Shown: positions 48,226-57,374 of the stretch, piece after piece
How positions within the stretch are numbered: the stretch's first letter is position 1
Layout of the letters: each line of letters opens with the position of its first letter
Source of the DNA: an uncultured Pelagibacteraceae bacterium
GTDB lineage: Bacteria > Pseudomonadota > Alphaproteobacteria > Pelagibacterales > Pelagibacteraceae
DNA: 64,000 nt
Direction: 5' to 3'
Assembly (NCBI GenBank): GCA_902571375.1
Contig: CACGBP010000001.1
Coordinates: 1-64,000 of the forward strand
The notes under the pieces: generated by a model
What the model was told of the DNA's origin: nothing
Seen by the model: only the letters and a program-made list of their open reading frames with translations
Databases searched by the model: none
Translations under genes and position numbers: made by a program

Positions 48226-49158
48226 ATGCCAAAAAAGATTATTTTTATGGGTACACCATTATTTGCTGTGCCAATATTGAAATCATTATATCAAAATGGA
48301 TATCCAATATCAGTTGTTTATACACAGCCTCCACAAAAATCAAAGCGAGGTCAAAAAATTAATAAATCTCCAATTCAGGGAATTTCAGAAACATTGAATA
48401 TAGATTTAAGATCTCCAACAACTTTAAGAGATAATCAAGAAGAATATAAATTTTTGCAAGAAATGAATGCTGATTTGGCAATTGTTGTTGCGTATGGCCA
48501 AATTATTCCAAAAGAATTTTTAGGATTAACTAAAAAAGGTTTTATTAATATTCATGCATCATTGTTACCCATATGGAGAGGTGCTGCACCTATCCAAAGA
48601 TCAATTATGAATTTAGATAAAGAAATAGGAATAAGTATTATGAAAATTGTAGAAGAACTTGATAGTGGACCTGTGTGTAATGTTTATAAATTTAAACTAG
48701 AAGATAATTATAATACACAAGAAATTTCAGAAAAATTATCAATGTTAGCAGCAGAAAAAATTTTGGATAACGTAGATAATATTTTTGAGGATAAAGCGAA
48801 ATTTATTGAACAAGATCATTCAAAAGCAACATATGCAAAAAAAATAGAAAAAAAAGAAGGCCAAATTGATTGGCGATTGGGAGCATCAAGAATCATTGGA
48901 AAAATAAATGGTTTATTTCCTTTTCCAGGAGCTTTTTTTATTTTTAATGGAGAAAGGTATAAAATTTTGAAAGCCAAGATTGGCAATGGCATAGGAAATG
49001 CAGGTGAAGTAATTTCTGATGATTTGGAAGTGGCTTGTGGCAATAATCAATCTGTCAAAATCTTTGAAATTCAAAGACAAGGGAAAAACCCACAAAAAAT
49101 AAACGAGTTTATGCTTGGATCTAAAATTAAAAAGGGCTCAATAATTTCTAATGTTTAG
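48226..49158 (+). CDS. fmt: Methionyl-tRNA formyltransferase
   Basis: Formylates initiator Met-tRNA using 10-formyl-tetrahydrofolate. The 310 residues contain the folate-binding NIHASLLPIWRGAAPIQRS near 107-125 and the basic loop KRGQKINKSPIQG, with the OB-like C-terminal domain starting near 205. Length is normal. Overlaps truA by eight bases. The pair with def covers both ends of the formyl cycle. Confidence 0.96.
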   Translation: MPKKIIFMGTPLFAVPILKSLYQNGYPISVVYTQPPQKSKRGQKINKSPIQGISETLNIDLRSPTTLRDNQEEYKFLQEMNADLAIVVAYGQIIPKEFLGLTKKGFINIHASLLPIWRGAAPIQRSIMNLDKEIGISIMKIVEELDSGPVCNVYKFKLEDNYNTQEISEKLSMLAAEKILDNVDNIFEDKAKFIEQDHSKATYAKKIEKKEGQIDWRLGASRIIGKINGLFPFPGAFFIFNGERYKILKAKIGNGIGNAGEVISDDLEVACGNNQSVKIFEIQRQGKNPQKINEFMLGSKIKKGSIISNV

Positions 49159-49891
49159 ATATCAAATATTGATCGAGTACGTTGGCACTAACTTTAGAGG
49201 CTGGCAAGTTCAAAAAAAAGGTAAAACTATCCAAGGGCTTCTTCAAGAAAAAATTTCAAAGCTTTTAAAAGAAAAGATAATTTTGTTGGGATCAGGAAGA
49301 ACAGATACAGGAGTTCATGCAATTGAACAATCTGCGCATTTTGACTGTAAAAATCAAATTAAAAATTTAAATAGATTTTTAATATCAATCAATCATTTCA
49401 TAAATAAAAATGGTGTGACAGTCCTAAAAATAAAAAAGAGAAATAAAAATTTTCATGCAAGGTTTTCAGCTCGAATGAGAATTTATAAGTACATAATAAT
49501 AAATCGGTTAGGTAGACCAGTTTTAGAAAATAATAGAGGGTGGCATATTATGAAGAAACTCGACTTAGTTGCTATGAAAAAAGGAGCAAAAAAATTAATT
49601 GGAACGAAAGATTTTTCAACTTTTAGAGCATCTAGTTGTAGAGCAAAAAGTCCAATTAAAACAATTAAACTCATAAAAATTACATCATTTGAAAATAAAG
49701 TTGAAATAGAATTTAGATCCCAGTCTTTTTTACAACAACAAGTTCGTTCAATGGTGGGGTGTTTGAAATATCTTGGAGAAAAAAAATGGTCAATAAAAAA
49801 ATTTGATAATGTAATGAAATCGAAAAAAAGGATTTTATGTGCACCACCAGCTCCTCCAGAGGGGCTTTATTTAGCGAGAGTTATTTACTAG
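49151..49891 (+). CDS. truA: tRNA pseudouridine(38-40) synthase
   Basis: Makes pseudouridine in the anticodon arm of tRNAs. The 246 residues include the catalytic Asp in GRTDTGVHA near 50-58, the start RYQILIEYVGTNFRGWQ, and the C-terminal SFLQQQVRSMVG. Length fits the family. Its end overlaps the convergent SET-domain gene by 21 bases. Confidence 0.95.
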   Translation: MFRYQILIEYVGTNFRGWQVQKKGKTIQGLLQEKISKLLKEKIILLGSGRTDTGVHAIEQSAHFDCKNQIKNLNRFLISINHFINKNGVTVLKIKKRNKNFHARFSARMRIYKYIIINRLGRPVLENNRGWHIMKKLDLVAMKKGAKKLIGTKDFSTFRASSCRAKSPIKTIKLIKITSFENKVEIEFRSQSFLQQQVRSMVGCLKYLGEKKWSIKKFDNVMKSKKRILCAPPAPPEGLYLARVIY

Positions 49892-50362
49892 TTTTTTTTT
49901 ATTTAATATTGAATACTTTTTATTAATCCTCCACCTCGACTCAGCTCTTACAATATAACCACAACAGTTTTTTGATTGGCATTTACAAGGAAATTGTTTG
50001 TAATCTTTGTCATAACCAAAACCATAATCACAAGTAAACTCCTCACCTTTTTTTATATCTTTTATAGCAGTGACCCAAATTTTTAAACCTTTTCCCTCAT
50101 AATCGCAATTGTTGTCACATGAGTGGTTTATCAAACCTGCAATATTCCATGAAAAATCTCCATCCAAAGTGTATCTTTTATTTAGTGTAAATAAATATAT
50201 TGGTTTTTTATTATCGAATTTATTTGAGTCATCAACTTGTTTGTTTGTTATAATTTTACCAATGTAATTAATAATTTTTGTACCAGATTTAATATCCCTC
50301 GTTGCATAAAGACCTCGTCCTTTATTATCAATTTTAGATTTTTTAATTCTGTATAATTTCAT
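49871..50362 (-). CDS. SET-domain protein lysine methyltransferase with post-SET motif
   Basis: A 163-residue SET protein. Motifs in order: GRGLYATRDIKSGTKI near 15-30, INYIG, LDGDFSWNIAGLINHSCDNN near 83-102 with the NHSC knot motif, AIKDIKKGEEFTCDYGFG near 115-132 with catalytic Tyr, and a post-SET zinc cluster CKCQSKNCCGYI near 141-152. Bacterial SET proteins of this size methylate lysines of proteins; the target here is unknown. Same strand as the HDAC-family gene 30 bases upstream in the same transcript direction, and convergent with truA. Confidence 0.85.
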   Translation of the reverse strand: MKLYRIKKSKIDNKGRGLYATRDIKSGTKIINYIGKIITNKQVDDSNKFDNKKPIYLFTLNKRYTLDGDFSWNIAGLINHSCDNNCDYEGKGLKIWVTAIKDIKKGEEFTCDYGFGYDKDYKQFPCKCQSKNCCGYIVRAESRWRINKKYSILNKKKLVNNSR

Positions 50363-50392
50363 GTGGGCTAATTATATTTTATTAGATATTTA

Positions 50393-51322
50393 TCAATTAA
50401 ATTCTATTAATGCATCAACATGTCTCTTAGTACTATCTTTTAGCGCTTCCAAATCATATCCACCTTCAAGAATTGAAACAACTTTACCATTACAAAACTT
50501 TTTCGAAGTTTCTAATATTCTCTTTGTAATAGTATAAAAATCTTCTGTTTCAAGTTTGAACTGTGCAAGTGGATCTTTGATATGAGAGTCGAATCCAGCA
50601 CTTATTAGGATAAACTCAGGTTTAAAATCTTTTAATCTTTTTAAAGCAAATTCAAAAGCATTTAAATATTCTTCAGAATTTGTGCCTGCAGGTAAAGGTA
50701 TGTTATAAATGTTGTTAAATTTTCCCTTTTCTTTTTCAGATCCTGATCCTGGATAATAAGGATATTGATGAGTTGATATAAAAAGAACATTTTCATTTTC
50801 ATAAAAAATGTCCTGTGTACCGTTACCATGATGAACATCAAAATCAATGATTGCAATTTTTTTATATTTGTATTTGTTTAATAAATATTTTGCGCCAATT
50901 GCAACATTATTTAAAATGCAGAAACCGGCTGCCTTATTTTGATTGCAATGATGACCTGGTGGACGTACACTCGCGAAAGCATTTTTAAATTCTTTATTTT
51001 GAACACCATCAATAGCTGCAATGATTGAACCTGCCGCATCAAATGTAGCTTCTTTACTTCCTGGTGAAATAATAGTATCCCCGTCTAACGAAGAAAAACC
51101 TTTAGAGGGAAAAGAATTTTTAACAAAATCAACGTATTTTGCATCATGAGTATTTTTAATAATTTCATCTGAAATTATTGATGGTTTTTTCCACAAGATA
51201 TTTGGGTCATTCAATTTTTTAAAATTTTCATTAATTACGGTTACTCTAGCTATTTGTTCTGGATGTCCTGGACCTGTATCATGACTTTGGTATGTTGTAG
51301 AAGTTATTAGACCAGTTTTCAC
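50393..51322 (-). CDS. Histone deacetylase family (class II-like) amidohydrolase
   Basis: A 309-residue zinc amidohydrolase. Landmark motifs: HDTGPGHPEQIARV near 14-27, ASVRPPGHHCNQNKAAGFC near 115-133 with the catalytic His pair, IDFDVHHGNGTQDIF near 158-172 with zinc ligands, STHQYPYYPGSG, and LISAGFDSH near 240. These fit the HDAC/acetylpolyamine amidohydrolase/AcuC superfamily. In bacteria the substrate may be acetylated proteins or acetylpolyamines. It overlaps dapE by four bases and is followed by the SET gene. Confidence 0.9.
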   Translation of the reverse strand: MKTGLITSTTYQSHDTGPGHPEQIARVTVINENFKKLNDPNILWKKPSIISDEIIKNTHDAKYVDFVKNSFPSKGFSSLDGDTIISPGSKEATFDAAGSIIAAIDGVQNKEFKNAFASVRPPGHHCNQNKAAGFCILNNVAIGAKYLLNKYKYKKIAIIDFDVHHGNGTQDIFYENENVLFISTHQYPYYPGSGSEKEKGKFNNIYNIPLPAGTNSEEYLNAFEFALKRLKDFKPEFILISAGFDSHIKDPLAQFKLETEDFYTITKRILETSKKFCNGKVVSILEGGYDLEALKDSTKRHVDALIEFN

Positions 51323-52476
51323 TTAAAATAACTTTGTAAAATATTTTGATAAATTTTTTTTAAATTTTTCAAATCTTTCAAGGACACCGCTTCATCAACC
51401 TTATGCATAGTTTTTCCAACCAATCCAAATTCTAGACCAGGTGATATAGCTTTTATAAATCGTAGGTCCGAGGTTCCACCTGTGGTAGATAATTTTGGTT
51501 TTATTTTGGTAATTTTTTTGATGATATTTTGTATCATATAAGTTGTTTTATTAGGCTTAGTTAGAAAAGCTTCACCTGAAACTCGATAATCAATTTTAAA
51601 TTTAGATTTATATTTTTTATTAATTCTAACAAAAATTTTATTAAGTCTTTTTTTAATAGAATTTGAAGAATGTTTGTTATTAAATCTAATGTTAAATGTT
51701 GCTTCAGCTTTAGCAGGAATAATATTATCAGCAGTGTTATTTATATTTATTTTTGTAACTTCTAAGTTTGTAGGTTGAAAATCTTTTGTCCCTTTATCAA
51801 ATTGAATATCTTTTAATTCTTTTAAAATTTTTACAATTATTGTTGAGGGATTATTTGCTCTATGAGGGTATGCAACATGTCCCTGCAAACCAAATATTAT
51901 CAATTTTCCAGTCAAACTTCCTCTACGTCCAATTTTTATCATTTCACCCAATTTATTTGGATTTGTTGGCTCACCCACTAAACAGAAATTAATTTTTTCC
52001 TTTTTTCTTTTAAGATATTCAACTACTTTTTTTGTTCCATTCACTGCATCACCTTCTTCATCTCCGGTAATCAATAAACTAATTGATCCATTAAATTTTT
52101 TAGTTTGTGATAAAAAGATACTTACAGCAGAAACAAAAGCTGCAATAGAACTTTTCATGTCATTTGCCCCTCTTCCAATTAAATGACCCTTTTTTACAGA
52201 TGGTCTAAATGGATTAATTGTCCAATCTTTTATATTACCTGGGGGTACAACATCTAGGTGACCTGCATAACATAAATTTGGTCCTTTTGTTCCAAATCTT
52301 GCATATAAGTTCTTAACTGATTTAAAACCTTTTTCTTTGAACTCTATTATTTTAGTTTTAAAACCTAGTTTTTTTAATTTTTTTTCTAAAAATTTCATCA
52401 CTCCAGCATCTACTGGAGTTACCGTTGGAAACCTAATTAGCTCTTTAGCTAATTGTAATTCATTCATTTTTTGCAT
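51319..52476 (-). CDS. dapE: Succinyl-diaminopimelate desuccinylase
   Basis: Releases LL-diaminopimelate in the succinylase route to lysine and peptidoglycan. The 385 residues show the metal-binding motifs AGHLDVVPPG near 70-79, GANDMKSSIAAF near 98-109 and GDEEGDA near 134-140 (catalytic Glu), and a dimerisation lid in the middle. The neighbour dapD fixes this as DapE rather than another M20 peptidase. It lies two bases after dapD. Confidence 0.95.
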   Translation of the reverse strand: MQKMNELQLAKELIRFPTVTPVDAGVMKFLEKKLKKLGFKTKIIEFKEKGFKSVKNLYARFGTKGPNLCYAGHLDVVPPGNIKDWTINPFRPSVKKGHLIGRGANDMKSSIAAFVSAVSIFLSQTKKFNGSISLLITGDEEGDAVNGTKKVVEYLKRKKEKINFCLVGEPTNPNKLGEMIKIGRRGSLTGKLIIFGLQGHVAYPHRANNPSTIIVKILKELKDIQFDKGTKDFQPTNLEVTKININNTADNIIPAKAEATFNIRFNNKHSSNSIKKRLNKIFVRINKKYKSKFKIDYRVSGEAFLTKPNKTTYMIQNIIKKITKIKPKLSTTGGTSDLRFIKAISPGLEFGLVGKTMHKVDEAVSLKDLKNLKKIYQNILQSYFK

Positions 52477-52478
52477 GT

Positions 52479-53306
52479 TTAATCTCTTAAAAGATCATTA
52501 ATTGATGTCTTTGATCTAGTCTTTTCGTCTACTTGCTTGATTATTACTGCACAACTTAGTGATGGAGCAGATGGATTTTTTTTATCAGGAAGAGAACCTG
52601 GTACAACAACTGAGTATGGAGGAATTTTTCCATACGTGATCTCACCGGTTGATCTATTTACAATTTTTGTAGATTGTGTAATCAGCATTCCCATGCTTAA
52701 CACAGAACCCTCTCCAACAATCACTCCTTCAACCACTTCAGACATTGCTCCTAAAAATACATTATCTTCTATTATTGTAGGTAACGCTTGAGCAGGTTCT
52801 AGCACTCCCCCAACTCCTGACCCAGCAGATATATGACAATTCTCCCCAATCTGGCAACAACTACCTGCACGACTGAATGTATCCATCATCGTTTTAGCCC
52901 CGATGTAAGCACCAACGTTTACATAACATGGCATAAGAACAGCATCTTTACCTACGAATGATCCTTTTCTAACAGGTGAGTTTGGAACCATTCTAAAACC
53001 CGCTCTCTCATGATCTTCTTTTGTCCAGCCAGCTGTTTTTCCTTTCAACAAATGTGCCTTATCATACCAACTGGAATAAGGTCCGTTTAAATTTTCCATT
53101 GGATAAATTCTAAAACTTAACATTATTGCTTTCTTTAGGTGTTGATGAGTTACCCATTCTCCATTTATTTTTTCAGCAACTCTTGATTTACCACTATCCA
53201 AGTCACTTATTACTTGATTGATTGAATCTTTTAAAGACTTATCCGAATTTGGATTTACTTGATCTTTGTTTTCCCAAGCATCATTTATAATTTTTTCTAT
53301 AGACAT
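52479..53306 (-). CDS. dapD: 2,3,4,5-tetrahydropyridine-2,6-dicarboxylate N-succinyltransferase
   Basis: Adds succinyl to tetrahydrodipicolinate before DapE acts later in the same pathway. The 275 residues have an N-terminal helical domain and a left-handed beta-helix of hexapeptide repeats, with the conserved GVGGVLEPAQALP and GSVLSMGMLITQSTKI segments. The length is typical (274). Trimeric cytosolic enzyme. Placed between the HAD gene and dapE. Confidence 0.97.
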   Translation of the reverse strand: MSIEKIINDAWENKDQVNPNSDKSLKDSINQVISDLDSGKSRVAEKINGEWVTHQHLKKAIMLSFRIYPMENLNGPYSSWYDKAHLLKGKTAGWTKEDHERAGFRMVPNSPVRKGSFVGKDAVLMPCYVNVGAYIGAKTMMDTFSRAGSCCQIGENCHISAGSGVGGVLEPAQALPTIIEDNVFLGAMSEVVEGVIVGEGSVLSMGMLITQSTKIVNRSTGEITYGKIPPYSVVVPGSLPDKKNPSAPSLSCAVIIKQVDEKTRSKTSINDLLRD

Positions 53307-53309
53307 AAT

Positions 53310-54002
53310 TTATTGACTTTTTAATAACCTTATTTCCTTAAGAAATAAAGACAGATTTTCAATTTTATGAGAAATATAATCTTTATCAGAATCCATCTTA
53401 CCAAAATGTTCATCATTAATTAACCAAACAGTTGCACATCCTCTTTCATAACCAATACTAAGGTTTTTTGCGATATCCTCAATATAAATTGTTTCTTTTG
53501 GATTTAATCCAAATTTTTCAACCATTAAATCAAAAGTTTTAGCCTCTGGTTTTGGCACATACCCTGCATCTTTAATATCAAAAACTTTATCTCTTCCGAA
53601 GAGATCATATACTCCTAGATGGGTTAATATATTTTTAGCATGTTCGGCACTTCCATTTGTAAAAATAAATTTTTCCATATCTAATTTTTCAAGTTCGTTT
53701 CTCATAATCTTGTCCTCTTTCATAAATGAAAGATCTATTGTGTGGACATATCTTAGGAATTCTTCTGGGGGTATATCATGATGTATCATTAAACCATTTA
53801 AACTAGTATTGTATTTATAAAAATAATCGGTCTGTAATTTTTTTGCTTCTTCCATATCTATTTTCAATCTCTCAGATATAAACATTGTCATTCTTTTCGA
53901 TACTTGGCCAAACACTTTTTCTAAAGAGTAGTTATTGTGTTTTCCATAACAAACTCCATCAAGATCCAACAGAAGATATTTCATCTCTTTAAAATTTTTC
54001 AT
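53310..54002 (-). CDS. HAD-family hydrolase, pyrimidine 5'-nucleotidase-like
   Basis: A 230-residue HAD phosphatase. Motif I is LLLDLDGVCYG, with Asp13 as nucleophile and Asp15; motif II is FTNGSAEHAKNIL near 113; and the last motif is YIEDIAKNLSIGYERG near 173. The cap type and gene order (argB, HAD, dapD, dapE) match the alphaproteobacterial Sdt1/PynE-like group, often annotated as pyrimidine 5'-nucleotidase. Substrate not shown by sequence. Overlaps argB by four bases. Confidence 0.87.
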   Translation of the reverse strand: MKNFKEMKYLLLDLDGVCYGKHNNYSLEKVFGQVSKRMTMFISERLKIDMEEAKKLQTDYFYKYNTSLNGLMIHHDIPPEEFLRYVHTIDLSFMKEDKIMRNELEKLDMEKFIFTNGSAEHAKNILTHLGVYDLFGRDKVFDIKDAGYVPKPEAKTFDLMVEKFGLNPKETIYIEDIAKNLSIGYERGCATVWLINDEHFGKMDSDKDYISHKIENLSLFLKEIRLLKSQ

Positions 54003-54847
54003 TTTCTAATCAAAGTTCCAGAGCCCTTGTCGGAAAAAATTTCAAATAATATAGAGTGTTGTTTTCTTCCATCAATTATTCCAACTGCTGTTACTCCATT
54101 ATTCACAGCATCTAAACAAGTGTTAATTTTAGGTATCATACCTTCAGTAATTGTATTATCCTTAATCATTTTCAAAATTTCCAATGAAGAGATTTCATTA
54201 ATTAGTTTTTTATTTTTATCTAAAACTCCTTCGACGTTAGTCATTAATAGCAATCTTCTAGATTTCAATGACTTCGCAATTGCACCAGCAGCTGTATCTC
54301 CATTGATATTATATGGATGATTGTCATTCCCTAAACCTAATGGTGAAATTATTGGGACCTGTTTTTTATTAAGAATTTTCTCAATTAGATCGTTATCAAT
54401 TTTATTAGGTATCCCTACAAATCCAAGCTCTTTAGCTTCTGGAGCTACTTTTATGATATTATTTTTTTTTGTATGGATTGAGACAGCATCGGTTCCAAAC
54501 TTTTTCAAAGAGTCAACAATATCATTATTAAAATCAATTAAAACTGACTCAACAATGTTTATAATTTTTTTATCAGTCACCCTTAAACCTCTGATAAATT
54601 TAGATTGAATATTTGACTTGTCTAGTTCTCTTTTTATTCTAGGACCTCCTCCATGAACAACTGTAAAAGAAATACCTAATTTATTAAGTATGCTTATATC
54701 TGTTATAAAATTATCAAAGATTTTTCTGTCTATAAAAACATTTCCTCCGTATTTTATTACGATGAGATCATTTTTATATTTTTCTATGTATTTTGAAACC
54801 TCATCTATTGGTGGTCCATCTTTGGGAAGTATTTTTTCTAAATCCAT
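53999..54847 (-). CDS. argB: Acetylglutamate kinase
   Basis: Second step of arginine synthesis. The 282 residues carry LIVIKYGGNVF near 29-39, TVVHGGGPRIKRELDK near 61-76, and NINGDTAAGAIAKSLKSRRL near 183-202. This is a hexameric-type length. The arginine-sensing N-terminal helix of regulated enzymes may be present (residues 1-25). Last gene before yidC; in many relatives the GTPase gene engB lies in this gap, but only 29 bases separate argB from yidC here. Confidence 0.96.
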   Translation of the reverse strand: MDLEKILPKDGPPIDEVSKYIEKYKNDLIVIKYGGNVFIDRKIFDNFITDISILNKLGISFTVVHGGGPRIKRELDKSNIQSKFIRGLRVTDKKIINIVESVLIDFNNDIVDSLKKFGTDAVSIHTKKNNIIKVAPEAKELGFVGIPNKIDNDLIEKILNKKQVPIISPLGLGNDNHPYNINGDTAAGAIAKSLKSRRLLLMTNVEGVLDKNKKLINEISSLEILKMIKDNTITEGMIPKINTCLDAVNNGVTAVGIIDGRKQHSILFEIFSDKGSGTLIRK

Positions 54848-54876
54848 TTATCTATTGTCGTATGATAATCAATTTT

Positions 54877-56556
54877 TTAAGTGACAGTCTTAACAGTTGT
54901 TCTTTTCATAATGAACACTTGTTGAGCCATAGTTAAAATATTATTTACAGTCCAATAAATTACTAGTCCACTAGGGAAAGGTGCAAGTATCACAGTAAGA
55001 AAAAGTGGAAAAAACATAAATATTTTTGCCTGCATTGCATCTGTAGGTGCTGGATTTAATTTTTGCTGAATCCACATTGAAATTCCCATTGCTACTGGCC
55101 ATGCACCTATGACTAAAAAAGAAGGTACATCATAAGGTAAAAGTCCAAATAAATTAAATATACTTGTGGGATCTCTCTCTGATAAATCTTGTATCCACCC
55201 ATAAAATGGCATTTGTCTCATTTCGATAGTAACAAATAAAACTTTATACAAAGCAAAAAAGACTGGTATCTGAACTAAAATTGGCAAACATCCAGACATT
55301 GGATTAACTTTTTCTTTTTTGTAAAGAGCCATCATTTCTTGCTGTAATTTCATTTTGTCATCTTTATGAAGCTCCTTTAATCTCACCATCTCCGGTTGGA
55401 GTGCTTTCATTTTTGCCATACTTCTGAATGAGAAATTTGCTAACGGAAAAAAAGCTAATCTAATACAAATTGTAATGGCTATAATTGCTAAACCATAATT
55501 TCCAAGTAATTTGAAAAAATAATCAATTCCAAAAAATAGTGGTTTAGTGATAAAATATAAAAAACCCCAATCTATTACTAAATCAAATTTATCAATATCT
55601 AATGTTTTTGCATAACCATCAATTACATCGACTCTTTTAGCAGCCACAATTATTTGTAATTCTTCTTCAATCGAACTATTTTCATTAAGCGTAAGCGGTT
55701 CAGTTGCTATAAAATTTGCTCTAAATTTATTTTTATAATCGAAAGTTGTTTTAAATTCTTTATTTCTTGGAGGAATTAATGACGTTATCCAATATTTATC
55801 TCCAACTCCTAGCCATCCTTTTTGTGCAATTTTTGTAAATTTTTTTTCTTGAATGTCATCATAGTCTTCCTCAATTAACTCATCATCTAAAGTAGCAACC
55901 AAACCTTCATGAAGAATATAAAAATCTGTTATATCTGGAATTTGATTTCTAATAATTTGGCCATAAGAGTAAAAATCATATTTTTTATCAGTATCATTGA
56001 TTACTTTTTGTTTAATTGTAAATAAATATTTATCATCTAAAGAAATTTGTTTTTCAAATTTAATTCCTTGATTATTTGTCCATGATAATATTATAGGGCT
56101 TTGGTCAGTTAATTTGTTATTTCCAATTATTGACCAAACAGTATTTGAATTAGGAATATCTATATTTTTGTCGGTTGTAACAAATCCACTTTCAACTAAA
56201 TAGCCTTCATTTATATTTCTTGGCCCAAGTAAAATTACTCTTTTTTCATTATTTAGATCAACTTTGTAATTCTTAAAAGTTAAATCATCAATAGAAGCTC
56301 CCTTAAGTGAAATAGATCCTACAATATTGTTATTTTCAAATTTAATTCTTTCACTTTGGTTTAATGCTTCATCTCTTGAAATTGTCACTAGGCTTTCTTT
56401 CTGTTCCAAACTTGGAGCATCAGTATTTTGTTCTATTCTTTCTTTTTCTACCAAATTTTGATTTTTAGGATTTTGTTCTGGTATAAAAAATAAAGAATAT
56501 AAAACAATCACTGCTGACGATAAGGCTATTGCTGCTATAACATTTTTAGAGTCCAT
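54877..56556 (-). CDS. yidC: Membrane protein insertase YidC
   Basis: The 559-residue inner-membrane insertase. An N-terminal membrane anchor (residues 5-26) is followed by a large periplasmic beta-sandwich domain (about 50-330) and a core of five membrane segments. Core features include GLAIIAITICIRLAFFPL with the hydrophilic-groove Arg, NPMSGCLPILVQIPVFFALY, and WTVNNILTMAQQVFIMKR at the end. Length is typical for proteobacteria. Start overlaps the yidD stop by one base. Confidence 0.97.
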   Translation of the reverse strand: MDSKNVIAAIALSSAVIVLYSLFFIPEQNPKNQNLVEKERIEQNTDAPSLEQKESLVTISRDEALNQSERIKFENNNIVGSISLKGASIDDLTFKNYKVDLNNEKRVILLGPRNINEGYLVESGFVTTDKNIDIPNSNTVWSIIGNNKLTDQSPIILSWTNNQGIKFEKQISLDDKYLFTIKQKVINDTDKKYDFYSYGQIIRNQIPDITDFYILHEGLVATLDDELIEEDYDDIQEKKFTKIAQKGWLGVGDKYWITSLIPPRNKEFKTTFDYKNKFRANFIATEPLTLNENSSIEEELQIIVAAKRVDVIDGYAKTLDIDKFDLVIDWGFLYFITKPLFFGIDYFFKLLGNYGLAIIAITICIRLAFFPLANFSFRSMAKMKALQPEMVRLKELHKDDKMKLQQEMMALYKKEKVNPMSGCLPILVQIPVFFALYKVLFVTIEMRQMPFYGWIQDLSERDPTSIFNLFGLLPYDVPSFLVIGAWPVAMGISMWIQQKLNPAPTDAMQAKIFMFFPLFLTVILAPFPSGLVIYWTVNNILTMAQQVFIMKRTTVKTVT

Positions 56557-56795
56557 TATTTTCTAATCTTTGTTTGTTTTTTAATTGGATCATAGCCACC
56601 TTCTGCCCAAGGGTGACAAGAAAAAATTCGTTTTATAATTAATAACAGACCTTTAAAAAAACCATAAGTTTTTAATGCTTCAATACTATAGTTTGAACAT
56701 GTAGGGTAATGTCTACAAGATTGACCTAATAAAGGGCTTAATAAAAATTGATAGATTTTAATAAACTTAATTAAAATGTATGTTAAAATATTCAT
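56556..56795 (-). CDS. yidD: Membrane protein insertion efficiency factor YidD
   Basis: A 79-residue protein with the YidD/DUF37 signature SPLLGQSCRHYPTCSNYSIEAL near 20-41 and RIFSCHPWAEGGYDP near 58-72. An N-terminal hydrophobic helix attaches it to the membrane. It lies between rnpA and yidC, overlapping each by one base, as in most bacteria. Confidence 0.95.
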   Translation of the reverse strand: MNILTYILIKFIKIYQFLLSPLLGQSCRHYPTCSNYSIEALKTYGFFKGLLLIIKRIFSCHPWAEGGYDPIKKQTKIRK

Positions 56796-57136
56796 TATTT
56801 AATTTTCTTAAATTCTTGAAATAAGGTTTCTTTTATAATTTTAAATTCATTGTTTAACATAGTTGACTTAGCAATAACAAGATAAGAAAAATCAAATTTT
56901 ATTGATATTTTCTTTACAGCTTCATTCATAATATTTCTAAGTCTTCTTTTTATTTTGTTTCTTTTAACAGCATTTCCAATCTTTTTTTTTGCAACAAATG
57001 AAATATTTAATTTATTATTTTTTTTATTTTCTAGATGACCAAAAAAAATTGTAACATATTTATTTGATATCTTTTTCTTTTTAAGAAGTGTTTTAAATTC
57101 CTCATTTTTTGAAAGAGCAAGTATTCTGCTTTTCAT
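56795..57136 (-). CDS. rnpA: Ribonuclease P protein component
   Basis: The protein partner of the RNase P RNA, needed for tRNA 5' processing. The 113 residues include FVAKKKIGNAVKRNKIKRRL, which holds the RNR motif, near 48-67. I use the ATG at 57136; a TTG just upstream would add one residue. It starts five bases after rpmH, in the conserved rpmH-rnpA order. Confidence 0.94.
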   Translation of the reverse strand: MKSRILALSKNEEFKTLLKKKKISNKYVTIFFGHLENKKNNKLNISFVAKKKIGNAVKRNKIKRRLRNIMNEAVKKISIKFDFSYLVIAKSTMLNNEFKIIKETLFQEFKKIK

Positions 57137-57141
57137 CAAAA

Positions 57142-57282
57142 TTAACCAGAAACAGTTAATGATTTTCTTCCTCTAGCTCTTCTTCTGGCTAGAAGTTTTT
57201 TCCCACCTTTAGATTTCATTTTTGACCTGAAACCATGTTTTCTGGCTCTTTTAATTTTTGATGGTTGATATGTTCTTTTCAT
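57142..57282 (-). CDS. rpmH: Large ribosomal subunit protein bL34
   Basis: The 46-residue ORF starts at the ATG at 57282 with [20 protein letters not shown] and continues [20 protein letters not shown], the full bL34 pattern. It is first in rpmH-rnpA-yidD-yidC-argB. The upstream 92 bases to the divergent TVP38 gene probably hold its promoter; on the minus strand TTTGCT and TATAAA are about 18 bases apart there. dnaA, which often adjoins rpmH, is not present. Confidence 0.97.
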   Translation of the reverse strand: MKRTYQPSKIKRARKHGFRSKMKSKGGKKLLARRRARGRKSLTVSG

Positions 57283-57374
57283 AAATTCGATTAAATTTTA
57301 TTAAAATTTCGCTCTTTATATTAATTAAATATATAAATAGCAAACAGAAGATTTTATAAATACGATAGCTAATA

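Noticed and set aside
53937..54320. 127-codon plus-strand frame across argB and the HAD gene
   Set aside because: Antisense to two conserved enzymes with overlapping ends; no motif or ribosome site.
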